A stretch of 64,000 nt of DNA from Streptomyces goshikiensis. GTDB taxonomy: Bacteria > Actinomycetota > Actinomycetes > Streptomycetales > Streptomycetaceae. A model generated the notes under the pieces. The model was not told the DNA's origin, did not search any database, and worked only from the letters and a program-made list of their open reading frames with translations. The stretch's first letter is position 1. Every line of letters begins with the position of its first letter. Shown here piece by piece: positions 45,752 through 54,753 of the stretch. The DNA is taken from positions 744,001-808,000 of the forward strand of contig NZ_BMVE01000002.1 of assembly GCF_014650555.1 (NCBI RefSeq), in the 5' to 3' direction. The position numbers were made by a program, and so were the translations under genes.

Positions 45752-46708
45752 CTACTGGCCACGCGCTTGGAGGGAGGCCAGATATGCGTTGTACGCCTCC
45801 AGCTCCTGGTCACCGTCGCGGTCCGCGGCTCGGTCGGAGCGCTTCGCCGTCCGCTGCTCGGAGTGGTACCACTGGTAGACCAGGGCGATCAGCACCAGAA
45901 CCGAGGGGATCTCGCTGAAGGCCCAGGCGATCCCGCCGCCCCACTGCTGGTCCAGCAGCGGATCGATGCCGAGCGAGGGCGAGGGGTTCGCGTACGTCTT
46001 GATCATCGGCTCGCTCGCCATCATCAGCGCGATGCCGAAGAAGGCGTGGAACGGCATGCCCGCGAACAGCTCCAGCATCCGCATCACGTAGCCGGGGCGC
46101 TGCGGGCCCGGGTCCACGCCCATGATCGGCCAGAAGAAGATCACACCGACGGCGAGGAAGTGCACCATCATCGCGATGTGCCCGGTCCGGCTCTCCATGA
46201 GGAAGTCGAAGAGCGGGGTGAAGTACAGCGCGTAGAGGCTCGCGATGAACATCGGGATCGTGAAGGCCGGGTGGGTGATCACCTTCATGTACCGGCTGTG
46301 CAGCAGCATCAGGAGCAGCTCGCGCGGACCCTTGTGGCCGCGGGCGGCCGGCGGCAGCGCGCGCAGCGCCAGCGTCATCGGGGCGCCGAGCAGCAGCAGG
46401 ATCGGGGTGACCATGCTGATCACCATGTGCTGCACCATGTGCACGCTGAACATGACCATGCCATAGTCGTTCAGCTTGGTGCACATCACCAGGATCACGG
46501 TCAGCACGCCGGCGGTGAAGGCGAGGGTCCGGCCCAGCGGCCAGGAGTCCCCGCGCCCGCGCAGCCGCAGCACGCCCCAGCCGTACAGGGCCAGCCCCAG
46601 CAGCGAGCCGAACAGGAAGAACGCGTCGAAGGAGAACTCCAGACCCCTCCCGAGAGTGAACGGCGGCAGGTCCATGTTCATGTCCATGCCGTGCCCGCTG
46701 TGATCCAT
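45752..46708 (-). CDS. cytochrome c oxidase assembly protein, CtaG/caa3 type
   Basis: 318 aa with about seven membrane helices. The N-terminus MDHSGHGMDMNMD is His/Met-rich, suited to bind copper; further His/Met pairs are in FSVHMVQHMVISM and MMVHFLAV. These are hallmarks of the caa3_CtaG family, which helps load copper into the oxidase Cu-A or Cu-B site. GGGAG lies upstream of the ATG. Confidence 0.92.
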   Translation of the reverse strand: MDHSGHGMDMNMDLPPFTLGRGLEFSFDAFFLFGSLLGLALYGWGVLRLRGRGDSWPLGRTLAFTAGVLTVILVMCTKLNDYGMVMFSVHMVQHMVISMVTPILLLLGAPMTLALRALPPAARGHKGPRELLLMLLHSRYMKVITHPAFTIPMFIASLYALYFTPLFDFLMESRTGHIAMMVHFLAVGVIFFWPIMGVDPGPQRPGYVMRMLELFAGMPFHAFFGIALMMASEPMIKTYANPSPSLGIDPLLDQQWGGGIAWAFSEIPSVLVLIALVYQWYHSEQRTAKRSDRAADRDGDQELEAYNAYLASLQARGQ

Positions 46709-46749
46709 CTGTCCACTCCCTTGACCTGTGGTGCCCCACCACAGTAGTG

Positions 46750-46781
46750 CCGCCCCCGGGCGCTATCGCGGCCGGGGGCGG
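46750..46781 (-). terminator. hairpin after pfkA
   Basis: CCGCCCCCGG (46750-46759) and CCGGGGGCGG (46772-46781) make a 10-bp perfect stem with a 12-nt loop, 20 nt past the pfkA stop on the minus strand. Confidence 0.7.
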
Positions 46782-46800
46782 TGACGGAAGGGGGGAAAGC

Positions 46801-47829
46801 TCACAGAACGGTCTCGGCCTCGTCGTAGCGCTCCGCCGGGACCGTCTTCAGGGTCTGCACGGCGTCGGCCAGCGGCACCATCACGATGTCGGTGCCGCGC
46901 AGCGCGGTCAGCATCCCGAACTCGCCCCGGTGCGCGGCCTCCACCGCGTGCCAGCCGAAGCGGGTGGCGAGCACCCGGTCGTACGCGGTGGGCGTGCCGC
47001 CGCGCTGGACGTGGCCCAGGATCACGGGGCGGGCCTCCTTGCCGAGCCGGTCCTCCAGCTCGACGGCGAGCCGGTTGCCGATGCCGGCGAACCGCTCGTG
47101 GCCGTACATGTCCGTGCCGCCCGCCTCGACCGCCATCGAGCTGCCCAGGGCGGGCTTGGCGCCCTCGGCGACCACGACGATCGCGAACCGCTTGCCCGCG
47201 GAGAAGCGCTCGCCGACGATCTCCGTGAGCCGCTCGATGTCGAAGGGGCGCTCCGGGACGACGATCGCGTGTGCGCCCGCCGCCATGCCCGAGTGCAGGG
47301 CGATCCAGCCGGTGTGGCGGCCCATGACCTCGACGACCATCACGCGCTGGTGGGACTCGGCGGTGGTCTTCAGCCGGTCCAGGGCCTCGGTGGCGACCCC
47401 GACGGCCGTGTCGAAGCCGAAGGTGACGTCGGTGGAGGCGATGTCGTTGTCGATGGTCTTCGGGACGCCGACGATCGGCAGACCGCCCTGCGAGAGCAGG
47501 TTCGCGGCCTTCAGGGTGCCCTCGCCGCCGATCGGGATGATCGCGTCCAGACCCAGGTCGGCGACGTGCCCGCGGGCCCGCTCCACGCCGTCGCGCAGGT
47601 GCGCGGGCTGGACGCGGGAGGAGCCCAGGATCGTGCCGCCGCGGGCCAGGATGCCGTTCACGGCGTCCAGGTCGAGCTTGCGGTAGTCGCACTCCAGGAG
47701 GCCGCGCCACCCGTCGTGGAAGCCGATGACCTCGTCGCCGTGGTCGACGACGGCACGGTGGACGACGGAACGGATGACGGCATTGAGGCCGGGGCAGTCG
47801 CCGCCGGAAGTGAGCACACCAATGCGCAT
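46801..47829 (-). CDS. pfkA: 6-phosphofructokinase
   Basis: 342 aa from the ATG at 47829; a longer frame lacks a good start. Group III/mixed-substrate type PFK: MRIGVLTSGGDCPGLNAVIR, GGTILGSSR, GGEGTLKAANLL, the catalytic PKTIDNDIASTD and VMGRHTGWIAL, HVQRGGTPTAYDR. The GGEGT in place of GGDGS and the Gly-to-other changes are typical of actinobacterial forms, of which some use pyrophosphate and some ATP; the sequence GGEGT with G104-type Gly favours ATP. It phosphorylates fructose 6-phosphate in glycolysis. A single-gene transcript ending at a strong hairpin. Confidence 0.94.
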   Translation of the reverse strand: MRIGVLTSGGDCPGLNAVIRSVVHRAVVDHGDEVIGFHDGWRGLLECDYRKLDLDAVNGILARGGTILGSSRVQPAHLRDGVERARGHVADLGLDAIIPIGGEGTLKAANLLSQGGLPIVGVPKTIDNDIASTDVTFGFDTAVGVATEALDRLKTTAESHQRVMVVEVMGRHTGWIALHSGMAAGAHAIVVPERPFDIERLTEIVGERFSAGKRFAIVVVAEGAKPALGSSMAVEAGGTDMYGHERFAGIGNRLAVELEDRLGKEARPVILGHVQRGGTPTAYDRVLATRFGWHAVEAAHRGEFGMLTALRGTDIVMVPLADAVQTLKTVPAERYDEAETVL

Positions 47830-47967
47830 GGCAGGGAAAACCTTTGCAACGTGGGCCGACGACCGGACCACGTCGTCCGGTTGGAACTACCCGTCACCCT
47901 ACAAGCGGATCCGCACTGGACTGAACCATCCTCCACATGCTGGTCATATCCGTCGTGCGGACGCATG

Positions 47968-47999
47968 TCGGCCCGGATCCCCCAGGGAATCCGGGCCGA
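47968..47999 (-). terminator. hairpin after gatD
   Basis: An 11-bp perfect stem (47968-47978 with 47989-47999), extendable inward by CCC/GGG pairs, 19 nt after the gatD stop. It ends the murT-gatD transcript before the pfkA promoter. Confidence 0.72.
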
Positions 48000-48018
48000 A
48001 CACCACGTGACGCGGGCG

Positions 48019-48747
48019 TTACGCGGGCTGCGTGGCCGTCGCGATGCGCTCGGCGCGCAGCGCCTCGTACCAGCGGTCGTCGACCGGCGGCAGCGCGTTC
48101 ACGTCGAGGGCCAGCTTCAGCAGCAGGTCCGCGATCAGCGGGTTGCGGGCCATGACCGGGCCGTGCATGTACGTGCCGAACACCGTGTCGTTGTACGCGC
48201 CCTCGGTGCCGTCGCCGGTGCCGTTGCCGCGGCCCATCACGGTACGGGCGAACGGCCGCGCCGTCGGACCGAGGTGGGTGATGCCCTGGTGGTTCTCGAA
48301 GCCCGTCAGCTGGGGCAGGCCGAGCCGCGGGTCGATGTCGGCGAGCACGTCGCCGACGCACCGGTCGCCCTCGCCGCGCACGGTCTCGACGTCCAGCAGG
48401 CCGAGGCCCTCCTGACGCTGGCCGACGTCGTTGACGAAGGCCTTGCCGAGGATCTGGTACCCGGCGCAGACGGAGAAGACGATCGCCCCGTTCGAGACGG
48501 CCCGCTCCAGACCGCCGTCGCGCAGCAGGCGCTCCGCGGCCAGCCGCTGCGGCCGGTCCTCACCGCCGCCGATCAGGTAGATGTCGCCCGAGGTGGGGAT
48601 GGGCTGGTCGCTGCGCACGTCCACGCGGTGGACGTCCAGGCCGCGCTGGCGCGCCCGGCGCTCCACCACGAGGGCGTTGCCCTGGTCTCCGTACGTGCTC
48701 AGCAGGTCCGGGTAGACCCACACCAGACGCAGGCTGTTGTCGCTCAT
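48019..48747 (-). CDS. gatD: lipid II isoglutaminyl synthase, glutaminase subunit GatD
   Basis: 242 aa. Class I glutamine amidotransferase (CobB/CobQ-like): nucleophile Cys 94 in SVCAGYQILG, catalytic His in GTYMHGPVMARNP, plus DLLSTYGDQGNAL at the N-terminus and LIGGGEDRPQ. It supplies ammonia to MurT, which amidates the alpha-carboxyl of D-Glu in the lipid II stem peptide. Its start lies 19 bp after the murT stop. Confidence 0.95.
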   Translation of the reverse strand: MSDNSLRLVWVYPDLLSTYGDQGNALVVERRARQRGLDVHRVDVRSDQPIPTSGDIYLIGGGEDRPQRLAAERLLRDGGLERAVSNGAIVFSVCAGYQILGKAFVNDVGQRQEGLGLLDVETVRGEGDRCVGDVLADIDPRLGLPQLTGFENHQGITHLGPTARPFARTVMGRGNGTGDGTEGAYNDTVFGTYMHGPVMARNPLIADLLLKLALDVNALPPVDDRWYEALRAERIATATQPA

Positions 48748-48766
48748 GCTGTTGTCCTTGAGGGTT

Positions 48767-50005
48767 CTAGTTGCCGACGCGGCGGCGCACGTCCTGGAAG
48801 GCGGTGTAGTTGGCGATCAGCTCGATCTGCCCGGGCGGTGCCAGCTGCACGGCCTCGTCGAGGGTCTCGCACACCCGGAAGTCCAGGCCCGCGACCTCCA
48901 GGCGGACGGCCAGGTCCAGCTTGCGGTCACCGATCACGAAGATCGGGTGGCCGGCGAGGCGCGGGTAGTCCACGTCCCACAGCCAGGAGGTGTCCGTGCC
49001 GTCGGCGCCGCGCGCGTTCACCGACAGGATCACCGGGGTCGGCGGCGGGTCGATCAGCGAGAACGTCTCGAGCCAGCCCGCCGGGTTCTTCGCGAGCAGC
49101 AGCCGCAGGTCACGGCCCTGGAAGTTCACCACGTCGTAGCGTCCGGCGACGGCCTGCACCTGGTACATCCGCTCCAGCGCGACCTGCGGCGGCACCCCGA
49201 ACACGGCGGCCACGGCGGCCGAGGTCGCGGCGTTCGCCTTGTTGGCGCGGCCGGGCAGCTGGAGGTGGATCGGCCAGGCCGAGCCGTGCGGGTCCAGGAC
49301 GTGGTCGCCGGAGAGCACCCAGCTGGGGGCGGGGCGGCGGAAACCGCACTCGCCGCAGAACCAGTCGTCGCCCGGACGCTGCATGACGCCACCGCAGGAG
49401 GGGCACGACCAGGCGTCGTCCTTCCACTCCTGGCCGGCCGCGACCCACACCACGTTCTGCGAGGAGGAGGCCGACCACACGATCAGCGGGTCGTCGCAGT
49501 TCGCGACGATGACCGCCTTGGAGCCCTGGAGCCCCTCGCGCCACTTCTCCGCGAGCATGCGGGTCTCGGCGGCGCGGTCCAGCTGGTCGCGGGAGAGGTT
49601 CAGCAGGGCGATCACCTTGGGGGTGACGTCCCGGGCCACGCCCGCCAGGTACTTCTCGTCGACCTCGATGACCCCGTACTTGGCGTCCGAACCGCCCGCC
49701 AGCGCCGAGGTGATGCCGGCCGGCATGTTCGCGCCGAGCGCGTTGGACACCACCGGACCGCTGGCCCGCAGGGCCTCCGCGATCAGCCGGGTCGTCGTGG
49801 TCTTGCCGTTCGTCGCGGAGACGAGGACGACATCGAGATGCTGCGCCAGCGCTCCGAGAAGATCGGGGTCGAGCCTGAGTGCGACCTTGCCACCGATCAC
49901 CGATCCGCTTCCGCGTCCCGCGGCCCGCGACACCGCCGCCGCGGCCTTGCCCGCCGTCACGGCCAGCTTGGCCCGCGGCGAAAGCGGCTCTGTGTTGCCT
50001 GCCAT
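48767..50005 (-). CDS. murT: lipid II isoglutaminyl synthase, Mur ligase subunit MurT
   Basis: 412 aa, ATG with AAGGAGG upstream. Mur-ligase fold: ATP site VSATNGKTTTTRLI, then GVIEVDEKYL. A four-Cys zinc ribbon (CPSCGG and CGECG, about residues 210-235), which is specific to MurT, is present. The C-terminal DUF1727 domain closes the protein (LLLAKNPAGWLETFSLI, VIGDRKLDLAVRLEVAG). It forms a dimer with GatD and amidates lipid II. Confidence 0.95.
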   Translation of the reverse strand: MAGNTEPLSPRAKLAVTAGKAAAAVSRAAGRGSGSVIGGKVALRLDPDLLGALAQHLDVVLVSATNGKTTTTRLIAEALRASGPVVSNALGANMPAGITSALAGGSDAKYGVIEVDEKYLAGVARDVTPKVIALLNLSRDQLDRAAETRMLAEKWREGLQGSKAVIVANCDDPLIVWSASSSQNVVWVAAGQEWKDDAWSCPSCGGVMQRPGDDWFCGECGFRRPAPSWVLSGDHVLDPHGSAWPIHLQLPGRANKANAATSAAVAAVFGVPPQVALERMYQVQAVAGRYDVVNFQGRDLRLLLAKNPAGWLETFSLIDPPPTPVILSVNARGADGTDTSWLWDVDYPRLAGHPIFVIGDRKLDLAVRLEVAGLDFRVCETLDEAVQLAPPGQIELIANYTAFQDVRRRVGN

Positions 50006-50128
50006 CGTCCCTTGTCCTCCTTGCGTCGGTCGGCACCAGCCTATCCAGTACCGGCCCGAGCCCTGACCGCGGCGCCCCAGTGCCGCCGCGGATCTCCTCA
50101 TATATTCGCCCGTCGTACGCTTACCGCC

Positions 50129-50686
50129 ATGCGACAGCGCCCCATTCCCGGTACCACCGGACTCGTCCGCACCATGAGCCTCTTGGGCGATCCGGTGCTC
50201 CACTCGGCCTGCGCGGAGGTCACCGAATTCGGCCCGGCCCTCGACCGGCTCATCGAGGACATGTTCGCCACGATGTACGCCGCCGAGGGCGTCGGACTCG
50301 CCGCGAACCAGATCGGCGTGGGGCAGCGGGTCTTCGTGTACGACTGCCCCGACGACGATGATGTCCGTCATGTCGGTCACATCGTCAACCCCCGTCTGGT
50401 GACGGCCGACGGGGACGAGATCCGCGGTCCCGAGGGCTGCCTCTCGCTGCCCGGCCTGGAGGCGGGCACCGACCGCTTCGACCGCGCGGTCGTCGAAGGG
50501 GTCACCTCCGACGGCGCGCCCGTGCGGATCGAGGGCACCGGGTTCTTCGCGCGCTGCCTCCAGCACGAGTGCGACCACCTCGACGGCACGGTGTACGCGG
50601 ACCGCGTGACGGGGCTGCGGGCACGCCGGCTGCGGCGGGCGATCCGCAAGACGGCGTGGGGCGCGCGGGCCCTCGTACAGCCCTAG
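50129..50686 (+). CDS. def: peptide deformylase
   Basis: 185 aa. All three PDF motifs are intact: GVGLAANQIG, EGCLSLPG (metal Cys) and QHECDHLDG (HExxH). It removes the N-formyl group from new proteins. No Shine-Dalgarno is seen before the ATG; a TATATT (50101-50106) 23 bp upstream could be the -10 box of a transcript with a very short leader. Convergent with the TetR gene. Confidence 0.95.
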   Translation: MRQRPIPGTTGLVRTMSLLGDPVLHSACAEVTEFGPALDRLIEDMFATMYAAEGVGLAANQIGVGQRVFVYDCPDDDDVRHVGHIVNPRLVTADGDEIRGPEGCLSLPGLEAGTDRFDRAVVEGVTSDGAPVRIEGTGFFARCLQHECDHLDGTVYADRVTGLRARRLRRAIRKTAWGARALVQP

Positions 50687-50716
50687 TCCGGCGCTCGGTG
50701 TGCCGGGGGACTCCCG

Positions 50717-51361
50717 TCAGAAGCCCGGCCCGTCCACGCGGTTGCCGGCCGTCGCCAGGCGGCCCCAGAGCAGGTCGGTGAGGCCGGTGACCAGCTCCGC
50801 GCGCTCGCAGGGGCGCTCGCCGAGCCACCAGTCCCCGGCGGCGTGCATCATCCCGACGATGCCGTGCCCCCAGACGCGGGCGAGGCGTTCGCCGCCGGGG
50901 CCGAGGTCCACGCGCTCGCCGATGACCTGCGCCAGCTCCTCGCCGAGCCGGCGCAGCAGCGGGGCCGAGTGCAGCCCGACGTCGAACCCGCGCTCGGCGG
51001 TCTGCGAGTCCTCCGCCGGGTGCATCAGGAACCGGTAGACCTGCGGCCGGGCCTCGATGGCGGCGAGGTAGGTGTCGAGGGTGGCCTCCACCCGGCGCCG
51101 GCGCTCGGCCGGGGCGTCCAGCGCCGCCCGCAGCGAGTCGAGCAGCGCGTCGGTGTGCCGGACGGCGAGCGCCTGGTAGAGGCCCGCCTTGTCGCCGAAG
51201 TGGCGGTAGAGGATCGGCTTGGTGATGCCGGCTTCCGCCGCGATGGCGTTCATGGACGCCTTGGGGCCGTCCCTGAGGACGACCCGGTCGGCGGCTTCGA
51301 GCAGTTCCCGCCTGCGCCGGTCGGCCGCTCCCGGGTCGCCGGCCTGATGCGTGGTCTCCAT
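50717..51361 (-). CDS. TetR family transcriptional regulator
   Basis: 214 aa from the ATG at 51361, ten bases after GGGGAGA. The TetR HTH is clear (RRELLEAADRVVLRDGPKAS, AAEAGITKPILYRHFGDKAG), with a ~140-residue all-helical ligand domain (TLDTYLAAIEARPQVYRFLM, ARVWGHGIVGMMHAAGDWWL). It is divergent from an acyl-CoA dehydrogenase gene and two similar operators lie between them, so it probably represses both genes and responds to an acyl-CoA or related lipid. Confidence 0.92.
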   Translation of the reverse strand: METTHQAGDPGAADRRRRELLEAADRVVLRDGPKASMNAIAAEAGITKPILYRHFGDKAGLYQALAVRHTDALLDSLRAALDAPAERRRRVEATLDTYLAAIEARPQVYRFLMHPAEDSQTAERGFDVGLHSAPLLRRLGEELAQVIGERVDLGPGGERLARVWGHGIVGMMHAAGDWWLGERPCERAELVTGLTDLLWGRLATAGNRVDGPGF

Positions 51362-51471
51362 GACGTGTTTGTCTCCCCGCCCTTGCGATGTGCGTGACGC
51401 CCACGCAACGTAACACCCCGCACACCCTGGCGATTGAACCGGCGTACTCCGCTCCGGGGCTCCGACCACGC

Positions 51472-51531
51472 TTGACAGGGCTTACTCGCCGGTAACAGAC
51501 TGTGGTCACCGTTCGGGTTACCGGCAGTAAC
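51472..51531 (+). promoter_or_regulatory. acyl-CoA dehydrogenase promoter with two TetR-type operators
   Basis: TTACTCGCCGGTAA (51482-51495) and GTTACCGGCAGTAAC (51517-51531) are two dyads; read on the minus strand, the first is GTTACCGGCGAGTAA, almost the same as the second. The first lies immediately after a TTGACA (51472-51477), between it and a weak -10 region near 51496-51501. Binding there would block the promoter. The pair probably marks the sites of the divergent TetR protein. Confidence 0.68.
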
Positions 51532-51583
51532 AACGCCTTGCGACGACGCGCCGGCGACCCATTGTGAGACAGCTGGAGGGGAC

Positions 51584-52813
51584 ATGGCGGAGTTCACCAT
51601 GGAGCTGAGCGACGACCAGAAGCAGGTGCGGGACTGGATCCACGGCTTCGCCGCCGAGGTCATCCGGCCCGCGGCCGCGGAATGGGACGAGCGCGAAGAG
51701 ACTCCGTGGCCCGTCATCCAGGAAGCCGCCAAGGTCGGCATCTACTCGCTCGACTTCTACGCGCAGCAGTTCTTCGACCCGACCGGCCTCGGCATCCCGA
51801 TGGCGATGGAGGAGCTCTTCTGGGGCGACGCGGGCATCGCCCTGTCGATCGTCGGCACCGGACTCGCCGCGATCGGCGTCGTCGCCAACGGCACCGAGGA
51901 GCAGATCGGCACCTGGATCCCGCAGATGTACGGGGACCAGAACGACGTGAAGGTCGCTGCGTTCTGCTCCTCCGAGCCCGACGCCGGCTCCGACGTCGGC
52001 GCCATGCGCACCCGCGCCGTCTACGACGAGGCCAAGGACGAATGGGTGCTGAACGGCACCAAGACCTGGGCGACCAACGGCGGCATCGCCAACGTCCACA
52101 TCGTCGTCGCCGTGGTGGACCCGGAGCTGGGCACCAAGGGGCACGCCTCCTTCATCGTGCCGCCGAACACCCCGGGCCTGTCCCAGGGGCAGAAGTTCAA
52201 GAAGCACGGCATCCGCGCCTCGCACACCGCCGAGGTGGTGCTGGAGGACTGCCGGATCCCCGGCTCCTGCCTGCTCGGCGGCAAGGAGAAGCTGGACGAG
52301 CGCCTCGCGCGGGCCCGCGAGCGGGCCCGGGCCGGCGGCGGCGAGCGGGTGAAGAACGCCGCCATGGCCACCTTCGAGGCCTCCCGCCCGGCCGTCGGCG
52401 CGATGGCCGTCGGCACCGCGCGCGCCGCGTACGAGGTCGCCCTCGACTACGCCAAGACCCGGACCCAGTTCGGCCGTCCGATCATCGACAACCAGGGCGT
52501 GGCCTTCCAGCTCGCCGACATGCGCACCCAGATCGACGCGGCCCGGCTGCTGGTGTGGCGGGCTTCCTGGATGGCGGTCGCGGGCAAGCCCTTCACCTCG
52601 GCGGAGGGCTCGATGTCGAAGCTGTTCGCGAGCGAGGTCGCCAAGAAGGTCACCGCGCAGGCGGTGCAGATCCTCGGCGGCAACGGCTACACCCGCGAGT
52701 ACCCGGTGGAGCGGATGCACCGCGACAGCGCGATCTACACGATCTTCGAGGGGACCAGCGAGATCCAGCGGCTGGTCATCGCCCGGACGATCTCCGACAT
52801 GCCGATCCGCTAG
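51584..52813 (+). CDS. acyl-CoA dehydrogenase
   Basis: 409 aa, ATG preceded by GGAGGGG. Complete ACAD fold: [15 protein letters not shown] (FAD site), [30 protein letters not shown] and the C-terminal helix region [20 protein letters not shown] with the catalytic Glu in [13 protein letters not shown]. It oxidises acyl-CoA thioesters to 2-enoyl-CoA. A ~25-residue basic insert ([19 protein letters not shown]) sits before the second helical domain. The control region points to regulation by the divergent TetR protein. Confidence 0.95.
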   Translation: MAEFTMELSDDQKQVRDWIHGFAAEVIRPAAAEWDEREETPWPVIQEAAKVGIYSLDFYAQQFFDPTGLGIPMAMEELFWGDAGIALSIVGTGLAAIGVVANGTEEQIGTWIPQMYGDQNDVKVAAFCSSEPDAGSDVGAMRTRAVYDEAKDEWVLNGTKTWATNGGIANVHIVVAVVDPELGTKGHASFIVPPNTPGLSQGQKFKKHGIRASHTAEVVLEDCRIPGSCLLGGKEKLDERLARARERARAGGGERVKNAAMATFEASRPAVGAMAVGTARAAYEVALDYAKTRTQFGRPIIDNQGVAFQLADMRTQIDAARLLVWRASWMAVAGKPFTSAEGSMSKLFASEVAKKVTAQAVQILGGNGYTREYPVERMHRDSAIYTIFEGTSEIQRLVIARTISDMPIR

Positions 52814-52828
52814 CCGCGGGAAAGCAGA

Positions 52829-52864
52829 CGCGCCCCCGGACACCCCTCGGTGTCCGGGGGCGCG
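52829..52864. terminator. perfect 16-bp bidirectional terminator
   Basis: 52829-52844 and 52849-52864 form a perfect GC-rich 16-bp stem with a CCTC tetraloop in the 64-bp gap between two convergent genes. It should stop transcription from both sides. Confidence 0.88.
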
Positions 52865-52877
52865 CCCGTGCGTCGCC

Positions 52878-53717
52878 TCAGCCCTTGCCCAGCGGCGTCA
52901 GGCAGCTCTGGGTCCAGCCGTCGGCGCTGTACTTGGTGTCCGCCAGCCGGTCGAGCGGGGCGCAACTGTCGCCCACGTCCAGCTGCTTGGTGACCCGGAA
53001 CCGGGCCCCCGCCGCGCCGCAGTCCACGATCCGCAGGTCCTGCTGCTGCCAGCTGCCCGCGTTGCGCACGCACTGCCCGACCGACAGCTTCGGCGGCTCG
53101 TCCTCCCCGAACAGCAGGCCGATCACGATCAGCGTCGGTATCGAGAGGACGAGGAGCAGCGCCGGTACCAGGAAGAGCACGGCCGCCGGGCGCCGCCACA
53201 GCGGTTTGCCCGGGTCGAGGGCGGGCCGGAAGCCGCCCGTCTGGGGCGGGAGGGCGCGGAAGGTGCCGCGCGGGCCCAGGTTCGTCAGCAGGGTGACGGG
53301 CGTGATGAAGAACGACAGCGGCCCCCACCAGCCCTGCCACAGGGTGTCCGAGGACATCCGGCGGTAGGTGGAGAGCCCGCAGTCGCGGCAGAACGGCCCG
53401 GGCATGCTCAGGAACCGCATGATCACGAGGAAGCCCTGGTGGCCGCGTACGGTCGCGTGCGCGGCCGGGTACGCCCCGCAGAGCCGGCAGCCGTACATGC
53501 CCTGCGGCGGCGGATAGGCGGGCCCGTACGGGGCCGGGGCCTGCTGGGGCCACGCGGGGCCGTACGGGCCGGCGTGCTGCGGGGGTGCCTGCTGCGGGGG
53601 TGCCTGGTACGGGCCGGCCTGCTGCGGCGCCTGGTACGGGCCTTGTTGCGGCGGGCCCTGCTGCGGGGCGTACGGGGAAGGGGGGCCGGCGCCGTACTGC
53701 GGTGGCGGAGTGGCCAC
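52878..53717 (-). CDS. membrane protein with PQ-rich N-terminus and zinc-finger-like Cys pairs
   Basis: 279 aa, GTG with GGAG upstream. Residues 1-75 are Pro/Gln/Gly/Tyr-rich and repetitive (units like GPYQAPPQQ), cytoplasmic and probably disordered. Two CxxC pairs (CRLCG and CRDCG, about residues 76 and 109) suggest a zinc ribbon. Two membrane segments (FFITPVTLLTNL, and AAVLFLVPALLLVLSIPTLIVIGLLF) lead to an exported C-terminal domain of ~75 residues with several Cys. This is a common Streptomyces family of unknown function. Confidence 0.85.
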   Translation of the reverse strand: MATPPPQYGAGPPSPYAPQQGPPQQGPYQAPQQAGPYQAPPQQAPPQHAGPYGPAWPQQAPAPYGPAYPPPQGMYGCRLCGAYPAAHATVRGHQGFLVIMRFLSMPGPFCRDCGLSTYRRMSSDTLWQGWWGPLSFFITPVTLLTNLGPRGTFRALPPQTGGFRPALDPGKPLWRRPAAVLFLVPALLLVLSIPTLIVIGLLFGEDEPPKLSVGQCVRNAGSWQQQDLRIVDCGAAGARFRVTKQLDVGDSCAPLDRLADTKYSADGWTQSCLTPLGKG

Positions 53718-53807
53718 GGACGTCTCCTCGGGGCTCGCGGGACCACCGGACGGGGTGGACCCCGCCCGTGATCAAGGAAGGTGATCACGGAACCCTAGCC
53801 CGAGCCC

Positions 53808-54257
53808 TCACGGCCGCAGCAGCCGGGCGAGCGCCCGCCCGAAGAGGAACCGGCCCGCCGCCGCGACCAGCGGGTCGAAGGGGCGGCCGAGCCCGCGCAG
53901 CCGCAGCTCCTCCCGCCAGTGGACCTCCGTGCCGCCCGCCGCGCGGGGGCGGACTTCGATCTCCGCCCAGCCCCGGACCGCGCGGCCGCGCTTGACCAGC
54001 CGGACCAGCCCCACCGAGCCGTCCCCGGAAGCCGCCGAGGGGGGGCGCCAGACCACGACTTCCATCGGATCGTCGAACGTGATCCTTCCCACTCCGGTGC
54101 GCGCCGTGAACACCGTTCCGACGTGCGTGGGAGGCGCCGTGTCGATGATCGTCCGGGTGAGCGGAACCTGTGCGCCGTGGCGTTCCCAGTCCGTGAGCCT
54201 GCGCCACGCCTCCGCCGGGTCGAGCGGTGAACGGTGAACGATCCGAATAGCGGGCAT
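53808..54257 (-). CDS. SRPBCC family protein
   Basis: 149 aa from the ATG at 54257. START/Bet v1-like fold: HRSPLDPAEAWRRLTDWERH at the N-terminus, then alternating beta strands (HVGTVFTARTGVGRITFDDP, GTEVHWREELRLRG) and a C-terminal helix with an Arg-rich end (FGRALARLLRP). Such proteins bind lipids or polyketides. No neighbour gives a clue to the ligand. No ribosome site visible. Confidence 0.87.
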   Translation of the reverse strand: MPAIRIVHRSPLDPAEAWRRLTDWERHGAQVPLTRTIIDTAPPTHVGTVFTARTGVGRITFDDPMEVVVWRPPSAASGDGSVGLVRLVKRGRAVRGWAEIEVRPRAAGGTEVHWREELRLRGLGRPFDPLVAAAGRFLFGRALARLLRP

Positions 54258-54412
54258 GAGCGCATGGTAAGCGGGCATACACATCCTGAACTGGACCTCG
54301 AATATGGGTTCCGTCCGGGGGCGGCGATCGGTAATACTCACCGCCACCGTGGATCGCGGATTCGACCGGGTGACCACCGGCCCTCCCGCCCCACACTGCG
54401 AGGAGGTGCACC

Positions 54413-54598
54413 ATGTGCTCCCACCAGCCCCCCTGCCCGGCCGCCGATGACGCCGATCACGACGCCGCCCGCACCGTGGCCTTCCACCCCGAACAGGGCT
54501 GGAGCCTGCTCTGCAACGGCCTGGTGATCTTCGACGACACCGGCGAGCTGCTCCCCGACGGCCGTGCGGTGGACCCCCGCCGCCCGGCCCTGGTCTGA
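54413..54598 (+). CDS. DUF5999 family small protein
   Basis: 61 aa, ATG six bases after GAGGAGG. It starts MCSHQPPCPAADDADHDAAR and continues HPEQGWSLLCNGLVIFDDTG, a highly conserved Streptomyces peptide family. Three Cys and several His may bind metal. Function unknown. A 30-aa peptide gene follows 13 bp downstream with its own ribosome site. Confidence 0.88.
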   Translation: MCSHQPPCPAADDADHDAARTVAFHPEQGWSLLCNGLVIFDDTGELLPDGRAVDPRRPALV

Positions 54599-54611
54599 AC
54601 GAGGAGTCGGC

Positions 54612-54704
54612 ATGCGCCAGCAGCTGATCCGCAAGCCCGTTCCCAAGCCCGCCCCCCGAGACCTGGACCTGCGCACACCGTCGGGCAGACCCCTCCCGTA
54701 CTGA
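54612..54704 (+). CDS. 30-aa basic peptide
   Basis: MRQQLIRKPVPKPAPRDLDL followed by ten residues, ATG nine bases after GAGGAG. It is Lys/Arg/Pro-rich in the first half. It lies 13 bp after the DUF5999 gene and just before a strong hairpin, so it looks like the end of a two-gene transcript. No family recognised; the call rests on the ribosome site and codon bias only. Confidence 0.5.
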   Translation: MRQQLIRKPVPKPAPRDLDLRTPSGRPLPY

Positions 54705-54726
54705 CGGGAGCCCAGGAATTACGTCG

Positions 54727-54753
54727 TCCACCGGCTGGAGTTCAGCCGGTGGA
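54727..54753. terminator. bidirectional hairpin between peptide gene and ATPase gene
   Basis: TCCACCGGCTG (54727-54737) and CAGCCGGTGGA (54743-54753) form a perfect 11-bp stem with a 5-nt loop; it includes the last four codons of the convergent ATPase gene and can stop both transcripts. Confidence 0.75.
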
